The notes: a model not told the origin generated them from the sequence alone. Shown: positions 1 to 9,095, counted from the stretch's first letter. The stretch is DNA of 40,943 nucleotides from Bacillota bacterium (GCA_023424965.1 JAFADI010000080.1:1-40943); one strand, 5' to 3'. A program made the numbers and translations.

Positions 1-2
1 CA

Positions 3-542
3 GCCCGGAAGGCGGAGCATGAATTCTTTAAAGTTTTGTTTTTGGGGAAAACCTATTCTCCCCCAATGGAGTTGTATAATGCATGTGATTTGTATGTGGG
101 AATGGGGACAACGGCCATTGAGGCTGCGTCCCTGAAAAAGCCGGTGGTCCTTGCGGATCCCGTCAGCAAAAGGTGTTCTGGAATATTCGGAGTTACAAAC
201 GATAACTCCAGCGCCTTACTTCCCCATGAAAAGTCCACTTCCTTCTACGATGAAATCGGTAAGACTCTGTCGGACCGAAGTCTTTTAAGTTATTATGCAG
301 ACAGGGTATATGACCTTTTTCAAAGAGAATTCTATAGGGAAGGGGTTATGCAAAAGTATATGGGCTACATCCAGCAAGTGCTGGAGCATCAATCCGGCGA
401 GTATTACTACCGCTATGATTTCAATATTTACTCCATCGCGTATAGAGCCGCAAGGGATGTACGGGATATGCTTCTAAAATGCAGAAACAATTTCGCAAGC
501 CTGTTGAGGAACCCCTATGAAGCCGAAGATTCCGTTTCTTAG
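3..542 (+). CDS. Glycosyltransferase, C-terminal part (cut by window edge)
   Basis: The reading frame is open from the first bases of the window, so the 179 residues seen are only the C-terminal part of a longer protein. They contain a run resembling the nucleotide-sugar-binding half of GT-B (GT4-like) glycosyltransferases: a stretch reading MELYNACDLYVGMGTTAIEA, then a KPVV strand. This is the usual 'acidic residue, small-residue turn, EA helix' donor-binding segment. It would transfer a sugar during assembly of a cell-surface polysaccharide at the inner membrane face. Its last 26 bases overlap the next gene, so the two are probably translationally coupled. A TTG at 36 could be read as a start, but the frame continues upstream without a stop, so the true start lies outside the window. 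The family call is good; the sugar is unknown. Confidence 0.7.
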   Translation, partial: ARKAEHEFFKVLFLGKTYSPPMELYNACDLYVGMGTTAIEAASLKKPVVLADPVSKRCSGIFGVTNDNSSALLPHEKSTSFYDEIGKTLSDRSLLSYYADRVYDLFQREFYREGVMQKYMGYIQQVLEHQSGEYYYRYDFNIYSIAYRAARDVRDMLLKCRNNFASLLRNPYEAEDSVS

Positions 543-1815
543 TACTTCCCCCCAGGAGGATATAGGCCTGGCTATTTCATTGATATGGCTCTGGTGGCTG
601 CTGGGTGTCAATATCGTGGTTTTTCAGGCGGTGGCCCTGATCGTTCTGGCAAAGATGATGGTTATAAAAAGAAAAACCGGATGCAAAATAATCATACCCT
701 ACTGCCTTCTTCCGTTAATAGGACTGGCGGCCACCTATGCCTTCAGCCTGGCCGTCAACGCATCCGGCTTTTCGGCAGGAAGAGTCATGGCGGGCGTCAA
801 CAACCTGAGTGTATGGATTGTAGGGATTATTGTAATTGCCTTTATTTACAATTTTTTTGAAGAGGCCCATATCACGGCAGTGGCAAAAGCGCTGTTCATT
901 CTCGGGAGAATAACCATTGTGTTTTCTATTTCCGCAATATTGCTGTGGATCCTTTTTAAAAGGGAAATCGTCGTCTTCTCCCCCGTATACTATCTTGTCC
1001 CAGGCTCTCTGAAAGAAGAGTTTGATCTGCTGAAGCAATCAACGGAGCTTGTTTTTGTGGGGACGGACTGGTTTTCTCTGAAAAGCATTCCGCGCATAGC
1101 GGCGTTTTTCCCTTATCCTGTTGCTTTAGGCGGAGCCATGCTGATGACCATCCCTGTCTCCACCTTTGTAATCCGGAATAAAGGGAAGCTTCACAGATGG
1201 TTGAACTTCACGCTGCTGCAAATCCCGCTGCTTCTTTCCATCTCCAGACTTTCCATCCTGGCCTTCTGGGGTGTCAATGGGGTTGCCGGGCTGTTAAGAA
1301 GAAAGAGAGTATTGCTGCTGTCGGTGCTGCTGATTGCCGTCCCTCTGGTTGTTATCAATATCGGCAGTATGCTTGGGGCGTATGATTATATATTGAAGCT
1401 GAGGGAAGCCAGTTCTTTAAACCGGTTTTCCCTCTATGGGGATACCATCAGCCTGGCCTTGAAGAGTCCCGTTATCGGGTGGGGCATAAAGCCTACGCAT
1501 GATACGTTGCTCATAAGAATCGGCTCCCACTCCACCTATATAGGGCTGCTGTACAAGACGGGCATGCTGGGGCTGCTGTTTTATACGGTTTTCCTGGTTT
1601 CCGTGGGGGTGAAGTGCATGAGAAATGCAAAAGGCTGCGGGGCCGGGACGCTGTCCGGCTGCCTCGCAGTGGCCTTTTTCTCCATGGTTTTATGGCAGTT
1701 GGGAGAGGACATCGATGCTCCGCAAAACGTTGCCTTTATCTATTTTGTGGTGGTAGGTATGATACTGAGAATTGAGAGAGGGAAGACGGTTGCGGAGGTA
1801 CCATGTGTAAAGTGA
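517..1815 (+). CDS. Wzy/O-antigen-ligase-like polysaccharide polymerase
   Basis: This 432-residue protein is strongly hydrophobic, with about ten predicted membrane segments. A longer polar loop in the second half contains the sequence GWGIKPTHD and, further on, GSHSTYIGLLYKTG. A large loop with a G-x-G/H-S region followed by 'H-N/S-x-Y-l-xx-l-xx-x-G' is the usual pattern of the Wzy_C / O-antigen ligase family, which joins polysaccharide repeat units on undecaprenyl phosphate outside the membrane. The gene overlaps the preceding glycosyltransferase by 26 bases, and the following gene starts 13 bases before its end. It is therefore part of one exopolysaccharide operon. It has no enzymatic motif strong enough to tell a polymerase from a ligase. 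Confidence 0.75.
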   Translation: MKPKIPFLSTSPQEDIGLAISLIWLWWLLGVNIVVFQAVALIVLAKMMVIKRKTGCKIIIPYCLLPLIGLAATYAFSLAVNASGFSAGRVMAGVNNLSVWIVGIIVIAFIYNFFEEAHITAVAKALFILGRITIVFSISAILLWILFKREIVVFSPVYYLVPGSLKEEFDLLKQSTELVFVGTDWFSLKSIPRIAAFFPYPVALGGAMLMTIPVSTFVIRNKGKLHRWLNFTLLQIPLLLSISRLSILAFWGVNGVAGLLRRKRVLLLSVLLIAVPLVVINIGSMLGAYDYILKLREASSLNRFSLYGDTISLALKSPVIGWGIKPTHDTLLIRIGSHSTYIGLLYKTGMLGLLFYTVFLVSVGVKCMRNAKGCGAGTLSGCLAVAFFSMVLWQLGEDIDAPQNVAFIYFVVVGMILRIERGKTVAEVPCVK

Positions 1816-2624
1816 GTGTAATTATTCCTTATTACAACCGGGGGGATAAGATTGCCAGGGCGCTGGATTCAGTTGTCAACCAGGCATATAAAGACATGGA
1901 AGTCATCCTGGTCAATGACGGCTCGACAGACGGGGGAGCGGAAGTGGTAGAAAGCTATATGCGCAGTCATCCTGAAGTGAAGTTCCAGCACCTGCAGCAG
2001 GAAAATTCAGGCCCGTCGAAAGCGAGAAATGCAGGCATAAAAAAGGCAAGGGGAGAATATGTCGCCTTTCTGGATTCCGACGACAGCTGGGAGCCTGAAA
2101 AGCTGAAAATCCAGGCTGCATTTATGGATAAAAACAGGGATATGGTCATTACCGGCACAAATTATAAAATATTGACGCCGGGAGGCAAAAGTATAATTAA
2201 ATACGACCTGGAAGACAAATTCACAGAAGCGGGTTTTTACAGGATGCTTTTTAAATTCTTTTTCTGCCTTTCTACCGTAATAGTAAGAAGGGAGAGCCTC
2301 TTGCGGGAGGGATTGCTTTTTGACGAGAACAAGAGGCATGCGGAGGATCACCTGCTGTTTCTACAGATCATCCGGAGGCATAGAGGCGGCAGGCTTTCAT
2401 TGCCGCTGGCCTGCCAGTATAAGTTTGAATATGGGGAAGACGGACTGTCAAAGAACCTGAGACAGCTAAAAATACAGGAGCTAAAAAACTTCAAGAGGCT
2501 TTATGAAGAAAATAAAAGCAGCAAAAAAACCATGGGGATTTTCCTCTATATGCTGGTTGTCGGCTATGCGTACCTGAAGCATTTGAAAAGATGGCTTGTG
2601 GCAGGATATTTGAGGAAAAATTGA
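1803..2624 (+). CDS. GT2 family glycosyltransferase
   Basis: This 273-residue protein begins with the classic GT-A nucleotide-sugar-binding start CKVSVIIPYYNRGDKIARAL. It continues with EVILVNDGSTDG, KARNAGIKKARGEYVAFLDSD and a DSDD metal-binding motif near residue 93. These are hallmark features of inverting GT2 transferases, which use UDP- or dTDP-sugars to extend a lipid-linked glycan in the cytoplasm. The C-terminal part carries 'RRESLL', 'AEDHLLFL' (the acidic ED expected for the catalytic base) and a short amphipathic end. An AGGAGG-like site (GGAGG at 1795-1799) precedes the ATG at 1803, and the gene overlaps the previous one. Substrate and linkage cannot be told from sequence. Confidence 0.9.
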   Translation: MCKVSVIIPYYNRGDKIARALDSVVNQAYKDMEVILVNDGSTDGGAEVVESYMRSHPEVKFQHLQQENSGPSKARNAGIKKARGEYVAFLDSDDSWEPEKLKIQAAFMDKNRDMVITGTNYKILTPGGKSIIKYDLEDKFTEAGFYRMLFKFFFCLSTVIVRRESLLREGLLFDENKRHAEDHLLFLQIIRRHRGGRLSLPLACQYKFEYGEDGLSKNLRQLKIQELKNFKRLYEENKSSKKTMGIFLYMLVVGYAYLKHLKRWLVAGYLRKN

Positions 2625-2651
2625 AATTAAAGCAAAGCAAGGTGGATGTTT

Positions 2652-3101
2652 ATGAAAATTTGCCTGGTGGGCTCAAGCGGGGGGCACCTGACCCATTTGA
2701 TGCAGTTGGAGGGCTGGTGGTCCAGGTATGACAGGTTCTGGGTCACTTTTAACAAAGAGGATGCCCGGTCCTATCTCCAAAATGAGAAAAAGTACTGGTG
2801 CCATTATCCAACCAACCGGAATCTAAAGAATTTGGTGAAAAATGCCTTTTTGGCCTATAAGGTTCTGAGGAAAGAAAGACCGGACGTTATTGTATCTACA
2901 GGGGCCGCAGCTGCCGTTCCATTTTTTTATATAGGCAAGTTATTTGCCGCAAAATTGATCTACATTGAAGTGCTTGACAGGATCGAAGCTCCTTCGCTGA
3001 CCGGGAGGGCGGTTTACCCCATTACCGACAAGTTCATCGTCCAGTGGGAAGAGCAAAAGAAGTTCTATAAAAAGGCGGAGAATCTGGGGGTGTTGTTTTG
3101 A
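2652..3101 (+). CDS. PssD/Alg14-like glycosyltransferase subunit
   Basis: This 149-residue protein starts with KICLVGSSGGHLTHLMQLE, the GGH glycine-rich turn of the Alg14/PssD/EpsE family, and contains PDVIVSTGAAAAVPFF. Alg14-type proteins are the membrane-attached acceptor-binding half of a split GT28-like transferase. The donor-binding half is Alg13/PssE, encoded by the next gene. The chosen ATG at 2652 has AAGGTGG at 2639-2645 at good spacing; an ATG at 2646 would lie on top of that site. The stop codon overlaps the TTG start of the partner (TTGA). The pair would add one sugar in the repeat unit of the polysaccharide made by this cluster. Confidence 0.85.
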   Translation: MKICLVGSSGGHLTHLMQLEGWWSRYDRFWVTFNKEDARSYLQNEKKYWCHYPTNRNLKNLVKNAFLAYKVLRKERPDVIVSTGAAAAVPFFYIGKLFAAKLIYIEVLDRIEAPSLTGRAVYPITDKFIVQWEEQKKFYKKAENLGVLF

Positions 3102-3610
3102 TCTTTGTTACGGTAGGAACCCACGAACAGCCTTTCAACAGGTTGATCAAAGCCGTTGATGAGCTGAAAGTACAAAAGCATCTCAGTGACGAAGTATTCA
3201 TGCAGATAGGATACGCTGACTACCTGCCGGAAGCATGTTCCTACGAGCGGTTTGTGCCCCATCCGCGGATGGATGAGCTGATGTGCAAAGCGGATATTGT
3301 CATCACTCACGCCGGTCCGGGCAGCATCTTTCACTGCTTAAAATATGACAAGGTACCGGTCGTGGTGCCGCGTCAGCCCGGATATTCCGAGCATATCGAT
3401 TTGCACCAGGTCAGATTTACAAAGTTCCTGGAAAGTAAGGGGACAATTATCGCCGTATATGACACTCAATTTATCAAAAACGTCCTTGCGCAATATACCC
3501 GCTGCCGGACGCCAAGCCGCTACCCTGTGAATGAAAATCTAAAGTATTTTACCAAGAGAATCGACGATATATGCAATGGTTTTTTCTCAAACACCGATAG
3601 TGCAGTATGA
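3098..3610 (+). CDS. PssE/Alg13-like glycosyltransferase catalytic subunit
   Basis: This 170-residue protein begins MIFVTVGTHEQPFNRLIKAV, the typical beginning of the GT28 C-terminal (Alg13/PssE/EpsF) domain. It contains the donor-site motif ADIVITHAGPGSI followed by KVPVVVPRQPGYSEHIDLHQ. It should bind the nucleotide sugar and act together with the preceding Alg14-like protein. Translation starts at TTG (3098), supported by conservation of the N-terminus and by the 4-base TTGA overlap with the preceding stop, a common coupling arrangement for obligate partners. About 170 residues is the usual length, so the gene appears intact. Confidence 0.87.
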   Translation: MIFVTVGTHEQPFNRLIKAVDELKVQKHLSDEVFMQIGYADYLPEACSYERFVPHPRMDELMCKADIVITHAGPGSIFHCLKYDKVPVVVPRQPGYSEHIDLHQVRFTKFLESKGTIIAVYDTQFIKNVLAQYTRCRTPSRYPVNENLKYFTKRIDDICNGFFSNTDSAV

Positions 3611-3622
3611 TGGGATCGTGGG

Positions 3623-5194
3623 ATGAAAATGACTCTAAGCGCAAAAGACAGTATGGCAAGAACAACTTTTATTATTATAGGGATATCCGCGTCGGGAAAA
3701 TTCCTGGGTCTGGTCAGGGAATCGGTGCTCGCAGCTTGTTTTGGGGCGGGTGTGGAATCCGACGCCTATAAGCTTGCGGTGGATATTCCCATGATCCTGC
3801 TCTGGGCGATAACCGCATCCATCGCCACTACATTTATCCCGGTGTATTCAGAGTTTTTAAGGAACAGGACAGAGGAGAAAACACAACATTTCATAAATAA
3901 CATTTTCAACATGGTCATACTGGGATCGTTTATATTAACGGTTACAGGAATCTTTCTCTCTCCGGTGCTTGTGAAATTAATTGCTCCGGGCTTTGATCAA
4001 CAGGCCTTAAGCCTTGCCATCAGACTGACGAGGGTGATCCTGCTTCCGCTGGTGTTTCTTGCTCTTTTTAATCTGGGCAGTGTGTATCTGCAAACCAATG
4101 GCAATTTTATCGTACCGGCACTGTCCTGGATTGTTTATAATATGATTATTATAGCCAGCATGGTGCTTTTCTCAGGCGCCGGGATCGAGGCAATAAACGC
4201 CGGAACAGTTATCGCCGTCATGGGATTATTTGCAGTACAGATACCTTCGATTGTAAAGTCCGGGTATCGGTTCAGGCTTTTATTGGATTTTAAGGAGGAA
4301 GGGCTCAGGAAAATTTCAAGCCTGACCATACCGGTACTCTTTAGCAGCTTATTCAGCCAATTCTACCTTTTGATCAACCGGATGCTTGCGTCGGGCCTTG
4401 ACCAGGGAAGCATTTCTGCAATGGACTATGCAAACAAAATCTATAACACGGTTTTTACCGTTTTTATTTTATCCATTATCACGGTCATTTACCCCAACCT
4501 GTCTTTGCTTTCCGACAAAGTCGATGTTTTCAAGCAATCCCTCGTTAAGGGAATGAAAATGATCATCCTTATCTCAATCCCCACCACGGTTGGATTTTTT
4601 GTTCTAAGAACGGCCATTGTGAGCGTTCTGTTTGAACGGGGAGCTTTTAACCCATACGATACCCTTGTCACCTCAAGTGCACTGGCGGGCTTTTCCGCAG
4701 GCATGCTGGGTGTGGGACTCTGCGAGCTTTTTAACAGATCCTTCTATTCCATAAAAGACACAAAGACACCGATGATCATAGGGATTATCACGGTTTTCAT
4801 CAATGTCCTCCTGAACATACTCTTTGTGAAGCTCTGGGGAGTGGGCGGCCTGGCCTTTGGAACATCGGTGGCAGGAACCCTCAATGGCATAATGCTTTTT
4901 GTGAAATTGAGAAGGAAAGTGGGAAATATGGAGGGGAGAGAGGTGCTTGCCGTAACGTTTAAAACCATCATCGCATCGGCAGTGATGGGAATTACCGTCC
5001 TGTTGTTGAACAGCTTTTTATCTGAGCATGTATTTATTGGAACTTTACTTGTTTTGAAGCTGATTCGGCTGGCAATCGATATGGCGGCAGGGCTGATTAT
5101 TTATACGGCGGTACTTTCTATCCTTAAAGTTGAAGAAGTAAATGCTGTGATCTTAAGATTGAAGAACAAATCAATTTCAGTTTTTACTACATAA
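3623..5194 (+). CDS. murJ: MurJ/MviN-type lipid flippase
   Basis: This 523-residue protein has about 14 hydrophobic segments. It opens with ARTTFIIIGISASGKFLGLVRES and 'AACFGAGVESDAYKLA', which match the N-terminal signature of the MurJ/MviN branch of the MOP superfamily (G-k-l-l-G-f-vRe, then FGas-xx-DAf). Further on, FERGAFNPYDTLVTSSALAG matches the conserved 'lfeRGaF-t' segment. MurJ flips lipid II; MviN-like proteins within exopolysaccharide clusters can flip the polysaccharide lipid-linked unit instead (Wzx role). Its position directly downstream of a polymerase and glycosyltransferases favours the export role. It starts 12 bases after the preceding stop, and the upstream ribosome-binding site is weak. 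The gene is intact. Confidence 0.88.
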   Translation: MKMTLSAKDSMARTTFIIIGISASGKFLGLVRESVLAACFGAGVESDAYKLAVDIPMILLWAITASIATTFIPVYSEFLRNRTEEKTQHFINNIFNMVILGSFILTVTGIFLSPVLVKLIAPGFDQQALSLAIRLTRVILLPLVFLALFNLGSVYLQTNGNFIVPALSWIVYNMIIIASMVLFSGAGIEAINAGTVIAVMGLFAVQIPSIVKSGYRFRLLLDFKEEGLRKISSLTIPVLFSSLFSQFYLLINRMLASGLDQGSISAMDYANKIYNTVFTVFILSIITVIYPNLSLLSDKVDVFKQSLVKGMKMIILISIPTTVGFFVLRTAIVSVLFERGAFNPYDTLVTSSALAGFSAGMLGVGLCELFNRSFYSIKDTKTPMIIGIITVFINVLLNILFVKLWGVGGLAFGTSVAGTLNGIMLFVKLRRKVGNMEGREVLAVTFKTIIASAVMGITVLLLNSFLSEHVFIGTLLVLKLIRLAIDMAAGLIIYTAVLSILKVEEVNAVILRLKNKSISVFTT

Positions 5195-5202
5195 GCTGCG
5201 TT

Positions 5203-5252
5203 AAAAATCCTGTCCGGAATGTTAAATTATTATCAAAATCTATCGGATTTTT
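5203..5252 (+). terminator. Possible weak end-of-operon hairpin
   Basis: AAAAATCC at 5203-5210 is perfectly complementary to GGATTTTT at 5245-5252. A nested shorter AAAATC/GATTTT hairpin sits at 5235-5250. Either could end the polysaccharide operon, but the loop of the longer one is large and the U-tract is short. The remaining sequence to 5417 is AT-rich, and I could not identify a convincing promoter in it. Confidence 0.3.
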
Positions 5253-5417
5253 ACTTCTGCTGTAGAAAAATTCAGAACAATTATTTGAGGATAAGTACAA
5301 AAAACAACAAAAATATCTATGGCAATAATGTATCATATTACCAGAACCGGGCCATAATCTGACCAGCCAAATGTGACATAAACAATACAGACCATTGCAA
5401 GAGATAAGGATTTGCAT

Positions 5418-7157
5418 ATGATGCATAAGTGGATGCTAATGTTTACTTCCTATGATTTTTCCGGCAAGATTTCCTTGCTAAAAGGACATTCACAGATAAC
5501 CTGGATTTTGTTTGTATTCAGGTATGTCTCCTTATTTTGTACTTCTTTCATCTATATCATTGGAAGCTCAGGGCATTCGGCTCAAAAGAAGCTTTTTGTC
5601 ATCCTATGCCTTACGCTTTCGGCGGTTATTCTCAGCAACTTATATGTTCGAAGCAAGGGGGTAAGAACCAATATCCTGCTTCTGCTTCTGATTGAAACGG
5701 CGGGGAATACGCTGCTTATTATACCTTCCGGCGGCATGGAAAGCCCATACGTGTGGTACTGCATCAATACCATTCTGATTGCCGCCCTGGAACTGGATAT
5801 TATATACAGCTGGATCATTTTGTTCACATATACCTTTGCAGCAACCTGTATTTCAGGCATTGTGCTCACGAATGAAAGACACGATTTTTTAAAGTTGATC
5901 TACAGGGATTCAAACTTTATCCTCAGCTTGATTCTCATAACAGCGGCTGTGAGGCTGGTGGCCAAATATGCAAAGGATCTTGAGAATGAAGGCAATCAGC
6001 TTCTGAAATTGAACTTGCAGTTGAATGAGGCCAATAAAAAGATAAGAAAGTCCATGGACTACATGATGGAGCTTTATCAAACCATACAACTGCTGTCAAT
6101 ACAAAGTGATAAAGCCGGTCTGTTCAAATCCATCACCCACTATGCGAGAAAAATTATCATGACGGATACGGCCTTGTTCTGTTCCCTTTCGAAAGACAAA
6201 AATGAAATATTTATAGAAGCCGATTGGGATTACCTTAAAACGAAAGAGGAAATGGAATTTATCGTACCGGAGGCAATGAAAAACTGCCCGGACAGAGACC
6301 TTCCCATTGAGGCGGAGATTGAAGGAAGAAGCTATGTTTTGGTATTTGTAAAGTCCGACTATATGGCCTATGGCGTGTTGGGAGTGGAGGCAACGGGAGT
6401 TCCCGATGGTTTGAGCCGTCAGGAGATGAGAGAACAGTTGCGGATTTTGGCGGGAATAAGCGCCATCATCCTCCAGAAGCTTGAGCTTGAAAGGGAAAAC
6501 GAAAAGCTGGCAATTGCGGAAGAGCAGAACCGCATCGCGGGGGAAATACACGACAGCGTCCTTCAAAAACTTTTCGGGGTTTCCTGCGGGCTGTTTACAC
6601 TCATGAGAAATCACATGAACTTAAGGCAGGACAAAATCCAGAAGGAGTTAAAAACGTTAAAAGATTCAACCAATAATATTATGAAAGATTTGCGGAATAC
6701 CATTTACGGACTCAGCTGGAAAAAGGGCGGGAACAACGGTTTTATAGCGGACTTGCGGGGACGCATCAAGGAGCTTGAGGACCTGAGCAACGCTCATATT
6801 GAGTTCACCATGAATGACGATAGAGGAGTTCTCTCAACTCTTCATAAAAAAGCCATATACAGATTTATCTGTGAAGGCATAGGAAATGCAGTCCGCCATG
6901 GTAAAGCTACGAATATTGACATATTGCTGAATGTCTGCCCTGCTGAAGTGGCACTCACCATCAGCGATAACGGAACAGGCTTTGACCCTGAGCGGGTAAA
7001 GCCCCATAAGGGAGAAGGAATGGGGATCAGCAATTTATACCAGCTTACCGCAGCATTTTTTGGGAATATCTCGCTTGATAGTGCCATTGGCAGAGGTACC
7101 CGGATACAAATCGTTTTACCCAGTAATATCCAACATTTCAGGGAGGAAGTCGTATGA
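5418..7157 (+). CDS. NarL/LiaS-type sensor histidine kinase
   Basis: This 579-residue protein has about five to six membrane segments in the first 190 residues, then a coiled linker (ENEGNQLLKLNLQLNEANKK). A GAF-like cytoplasmic region (about 210-350) follows, then a HisKA_3 dimerisation domain with phosphoacceptor His378 in IAGEIHDSVLQKLFG. The C-terminal HATPase_c domain has NAVRHG (N box), DNGTGFDP (G1) and GEGMGISNL (G2). It senses a signal in the membrane and phosphorylates the response regulator whose ATG overlaps its stop. The ATG at 5418 has AAGGA at 5406-5410; a TTG two codons earlier is less likely. The pair opens the SipW/TasA-like locus and probably regulates it. The signal is unknown. 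Confidence 0.9.
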   Translation: MMHKWMLMFTSYDFSGKISLLKGHSQITWILFVFRYVSLFCTSFIYIIGSSGHSAQKKLFVILCLTLSAVILSNLYVRSKGVRTNILLLLLIETAGNTLLIIPSGGMESPYVWYCINTILIAALELDIIYSWIILFTYTFAATCISGIVLTNERHDFLKLIYRDSNFILSLILITAAVRLVAKYAKDLENEGNQLLKLNLQLNEANKKIRKSMDYMMELYQTIQLLSIQSDKAGLFKSITHYARKIIMTDTALFCSLSKDKNEIFIEADWDYLKTKEEMEFIVPEAMKNCPDRDLPIEAEIEGRSYVLVFVKSDYMAYGVLGVEATGVPDGLSRQEMREQLRILAGISAIILQKLELERENEKLAIAEEQNRIAGEIHDSVLQKLFGVSCGLFTLMRNHMNLRQDKIQKELKTLKDSTNNIMKDLRNTIYGLSWKKGGNNGFIADLRGRIKELEDLSNAHIEFTMNDDRGVLSTLHKKAIYRFICEGIGNAVRHGKATNIDILLNVCPAEVALTISDNGTGFDPERVKPHKGEGMGISNLYQLTAAFFGNISLDSAIGRGTRIQIVLPSNIQHFREEVV

Positions 7158-7771
7158 AGGTTCTAATCGCAGATGACCATCCGTTGGTCAGGAAGGGGCT
7201 GTCATCTGCCCTGACCGTTGAAAAGGGCGTTGAGGAAGTGTATGAGGCTTCCTGTGTTGATGAGGCATTAAGGCTCATTTTAAAGCATAAACCGGAGGTG
7301 TCGATTGTTGACCTGAGACTCGGAAGAGAGGATGGCCTGGACATTGTAAATCAAGCGAAGAAGAAAAGCATGAATACAAGATTCATCGTGCTCACTTCTT
7401 CCAGCCGGCGGGAGGACTTTCTCCGGGCGCAGGACTCCGGGGTGGACGGGTACATTTTAAAAGACTCCTTTACGGAAGATATCCTGTATGCTTTTACCGT
7501 AGTCGCCCGGGGGAAAAAGTTCATTGATCCGGAAGTACTGCACTATACGGTGGAAAAAGTATCTAAAAAGCTTGATGGGCTGACGCAGAGGGAACAGGAA
7601 GTCCTGTCCGAAGTCGGAAGAGGCCTCAGCAACCGGGAAATTGCCGAAAAGCTGTATATCTCTGAGCATACGGTGAAGAAGCATATCAGCAGCATACTGT
7701 CAAAATTGAATTTGACCCACAGGACAGAGGCTGCGCTCTACGCAAACGATTTGTTGAAGATATCTGTGTAA
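7154..7771 (+). CDS. NarL/LuxR-family response regulator
   Basis: This 205-residue protein has an N-terminal receiver domain (Asp7/Asp8 acid pair and phospho-acceptor Asp53 in VSIVDLRLG). A C-terminal GerE/LuxR helix-turn-helix reads LTQREQEVLSEVGRGLSNRE and continues IAEKLYISEHTVKKHISSIL. It overlaps the kinase gene by four bases (ATGA), so the two are a cognate pair. The next gene starts 15 bases after its stop, suggesting the regulator and the fibre genes lie on one transcript. Phosphorylated dimers of this class bind DNA near promoters; no binding site was identified here. Confidence 0.92.
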   Translation: MKVLIADDHPLVRKGLSSALTVEKGVEEVYEASCVDEALRLILKHKPEVSIVDLRLGREDGLDIVNQAKKKSMNTRFIVLTSSSRREDFLRAQDSGVDGYILKDSFTEDILYAFTVVARGKKFIDPEVLHYTVEKVSKKLDGLTQREQEVLSEVGRGLSNREIAEKLYISEHTVKKHISSILSKLNLTHRTEAALYANDLLKISV

Positions 7772-7786
7772 GTGAGGGAGAACTCA

Positions 7787-8380
7787 ATGGCAAGACGAAG
7801 GGGAAAAAGAAAACCTTTGAGCAAAACGGTAATGCTAATTGCTTCCATAGCCATATTGAATCTCATGGGCGTAAGCTATGCCTACTGGGATAACGGCTTG
7901 AATGTTGCGACGACAGTGCATACCGGCAACATGGACATCGTTTTTGGGGACCAAAGAACCCTTATGAGATTCGCAGAGGATAAGGGCCTGAACATAGCCT
8001 ATGAGGACGAGGGACGGACAATGGTGGTGGAAGGTACGGTTGATGCCAACAATAACCCTGTGACAACGGTTACCGAGGATGCGACAGACACTGAAATTGT
8101 CACAACGACCACCACCACCATGAGGGACTATAAAGGCACACTGGATTTCAATATCGCCAATAACAGCATTATTCCTGCGGAGCTTTCAAGCCCGGGGAAA
8201 AGAGATATAAACGGCGAAAGAGGCAGCTGTACCGTCGAATTGAACCGGCACCTGCCCGGGGAACTGGGACCGGAGGAGAGCTATGCTTCCTTTGGTGAAG
8301 ACCCGCAGCTTCAAATAAATGCGGGGGAAGGAGCCCATGAATTTGAAGTGGAGTTTCTGTTCAGGCAGAAAGGGAACTGA
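7787..8380 (+). CDS. SipW-dependent exported protein (TasA/camelysin-like)
   Basis: The N-terminus is a long basic stretch followed by a hydrophobic segment ending in GVSYAYWDNGLNVATTVHTG. This matches the SipW-cognate signal peptide: a 'Y-A-x-W' site followed about ten residues later by T-G and a beta strand. SipW-type signal peptidase should cut near YAYW, releasing a secreted beta-sandwich protein of the TasA/camelysin group, whose members form fibres or bind cells. The mature part holds a Thr-rich insertion (EIVTTTTTTMRDY) and a hydrophilic C-terminus. The ATG at 7787 is preceded by GAGGGAG at 7774-7780; a GTG at 7772 is less likely. The gene is likely co-transcribed with the two-component pair. 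197 residues. Confidence 0.82.
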   Translation: MARRRGKRKPLSKTVMLIASIAILNLMGVSYAYWDNGLNVATTVHTGNMDIVFGDQRTLMRFAEDKGLNIAYEDEGRTMVVEGTVDANNNPVTTVTEDATDTEIVTTTTTTMRDYKGTLDFNIANNSIIPAELSSPGKRDINGERGSCTVELNRHLPGELGPEESYASFGEDPQLQINAGEGAHEFEVEFLFRQKGN

Positions 8381-8435
8381 CGGTATACCTTCGGCTACTG
8401 CTCCTACAGATTGCATTTGAATGGAGGGTATATAG

Positions 8436-9095
8436 GTGAAAAAAAGAATCGCTGTAATCCTATTGAGTATTCTTTCAGCCTTCATGTTTTTGGTGGTGGG
8501 CTATGGGGGATGGGAGCGGAGGCTGCTTATAAAGGGAAACATACATGTAAGGCCTGTAAGCCAGGTGGCAGTGGACAGACAGCTTATTCCGCCCCCGGAA
8601 GAGATAGCGGTGCCGGACCCGCAAGAGCAAGAAGGAGATGACGCAGATGGTCCCAGGGGAGAGGAACCCACCGGTGATACTCCGGGATTGCCCGATACCG
8701 GTGGGGACAGTGGAAATGACGGCCAAGCACCGGCTCCCGTTCCGGGAATACCGGAAGACACTGCGCCGGTAGTTGATGGGGATACGGGTACCGGAACGCC
8801 GGATGAAACTGTTACGGTGCCGCCGGATACTGCACCCGATGAAGGGGGGAATAGCGGTACCCAACCTCCGGATTCGACGGATGGTACACAAACAGGCAGC
8901 GGAACGCAGGAGAGTATTCCATCGGGGAATGAAACAGGAACAGAGGGGGATCATGACCTCCAGGCGCCTTCAGACTCAGGGAATGCGCCCGCAGATACAG
9001 GAAGGGATGCAAATGGAAGTGATACTACCCAGCCTGCTCCCTCAGTGGAGGCTACGTCCACAGATACAGCGGGTACGACCGGGGATACGCCTTAG
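8436..9095 (+). CDS. Secreted stalk-like protein with degenerate SipW-type leader
   Basis: The 219-residue product has a basic-hydrophobic leader ending LVVGYGGWERRLLIKGNIHV. This copies the spacing of its neighbours' leaders (Y-A-x-W, about ten residues, G, then a strand), but has GYGGW instead of YAYW. After about residue 50 the whole chain is low complexity, rich in Asp, Gly, Thr, Pro and Ser, acidic and free of Cys. No LPXTG or C-terminal membrane anchor is present. Such a region would be extended, as in wall-spanning stalks. GTG start at 8436 with GGAGGG at 8423-8428. I recognise no family; a role as a fibre tether or wall spacer is inferred from context only. Confidence 0.65.
   Translation: MKKRIAVILLSILSAFMFLVVGYGGWERRLLIKGNIHVRPVSQVAVDRQLIPPPEEIAVPDPQEQEGDDADGPRGEEPTGDTPGLPDTGGDSGNDGQAPAPVPGIPEDTAPVVDGDTGTGTPDETVTVPPDTAPDEGGNSGTQPPDSTDGTQTGSGTQESIPSGNETGTEGDHDLQAPSDSGNAPADTGRDANGSDTTQPAPSVEATSTDTAGTTGDTP

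Noticed and set aside
8475..8954. Minus-strand open frames opposite the stalk protein
   Set aside because: Repetitive GC-rich codons of the stalk region keep several frames open; no start signals.
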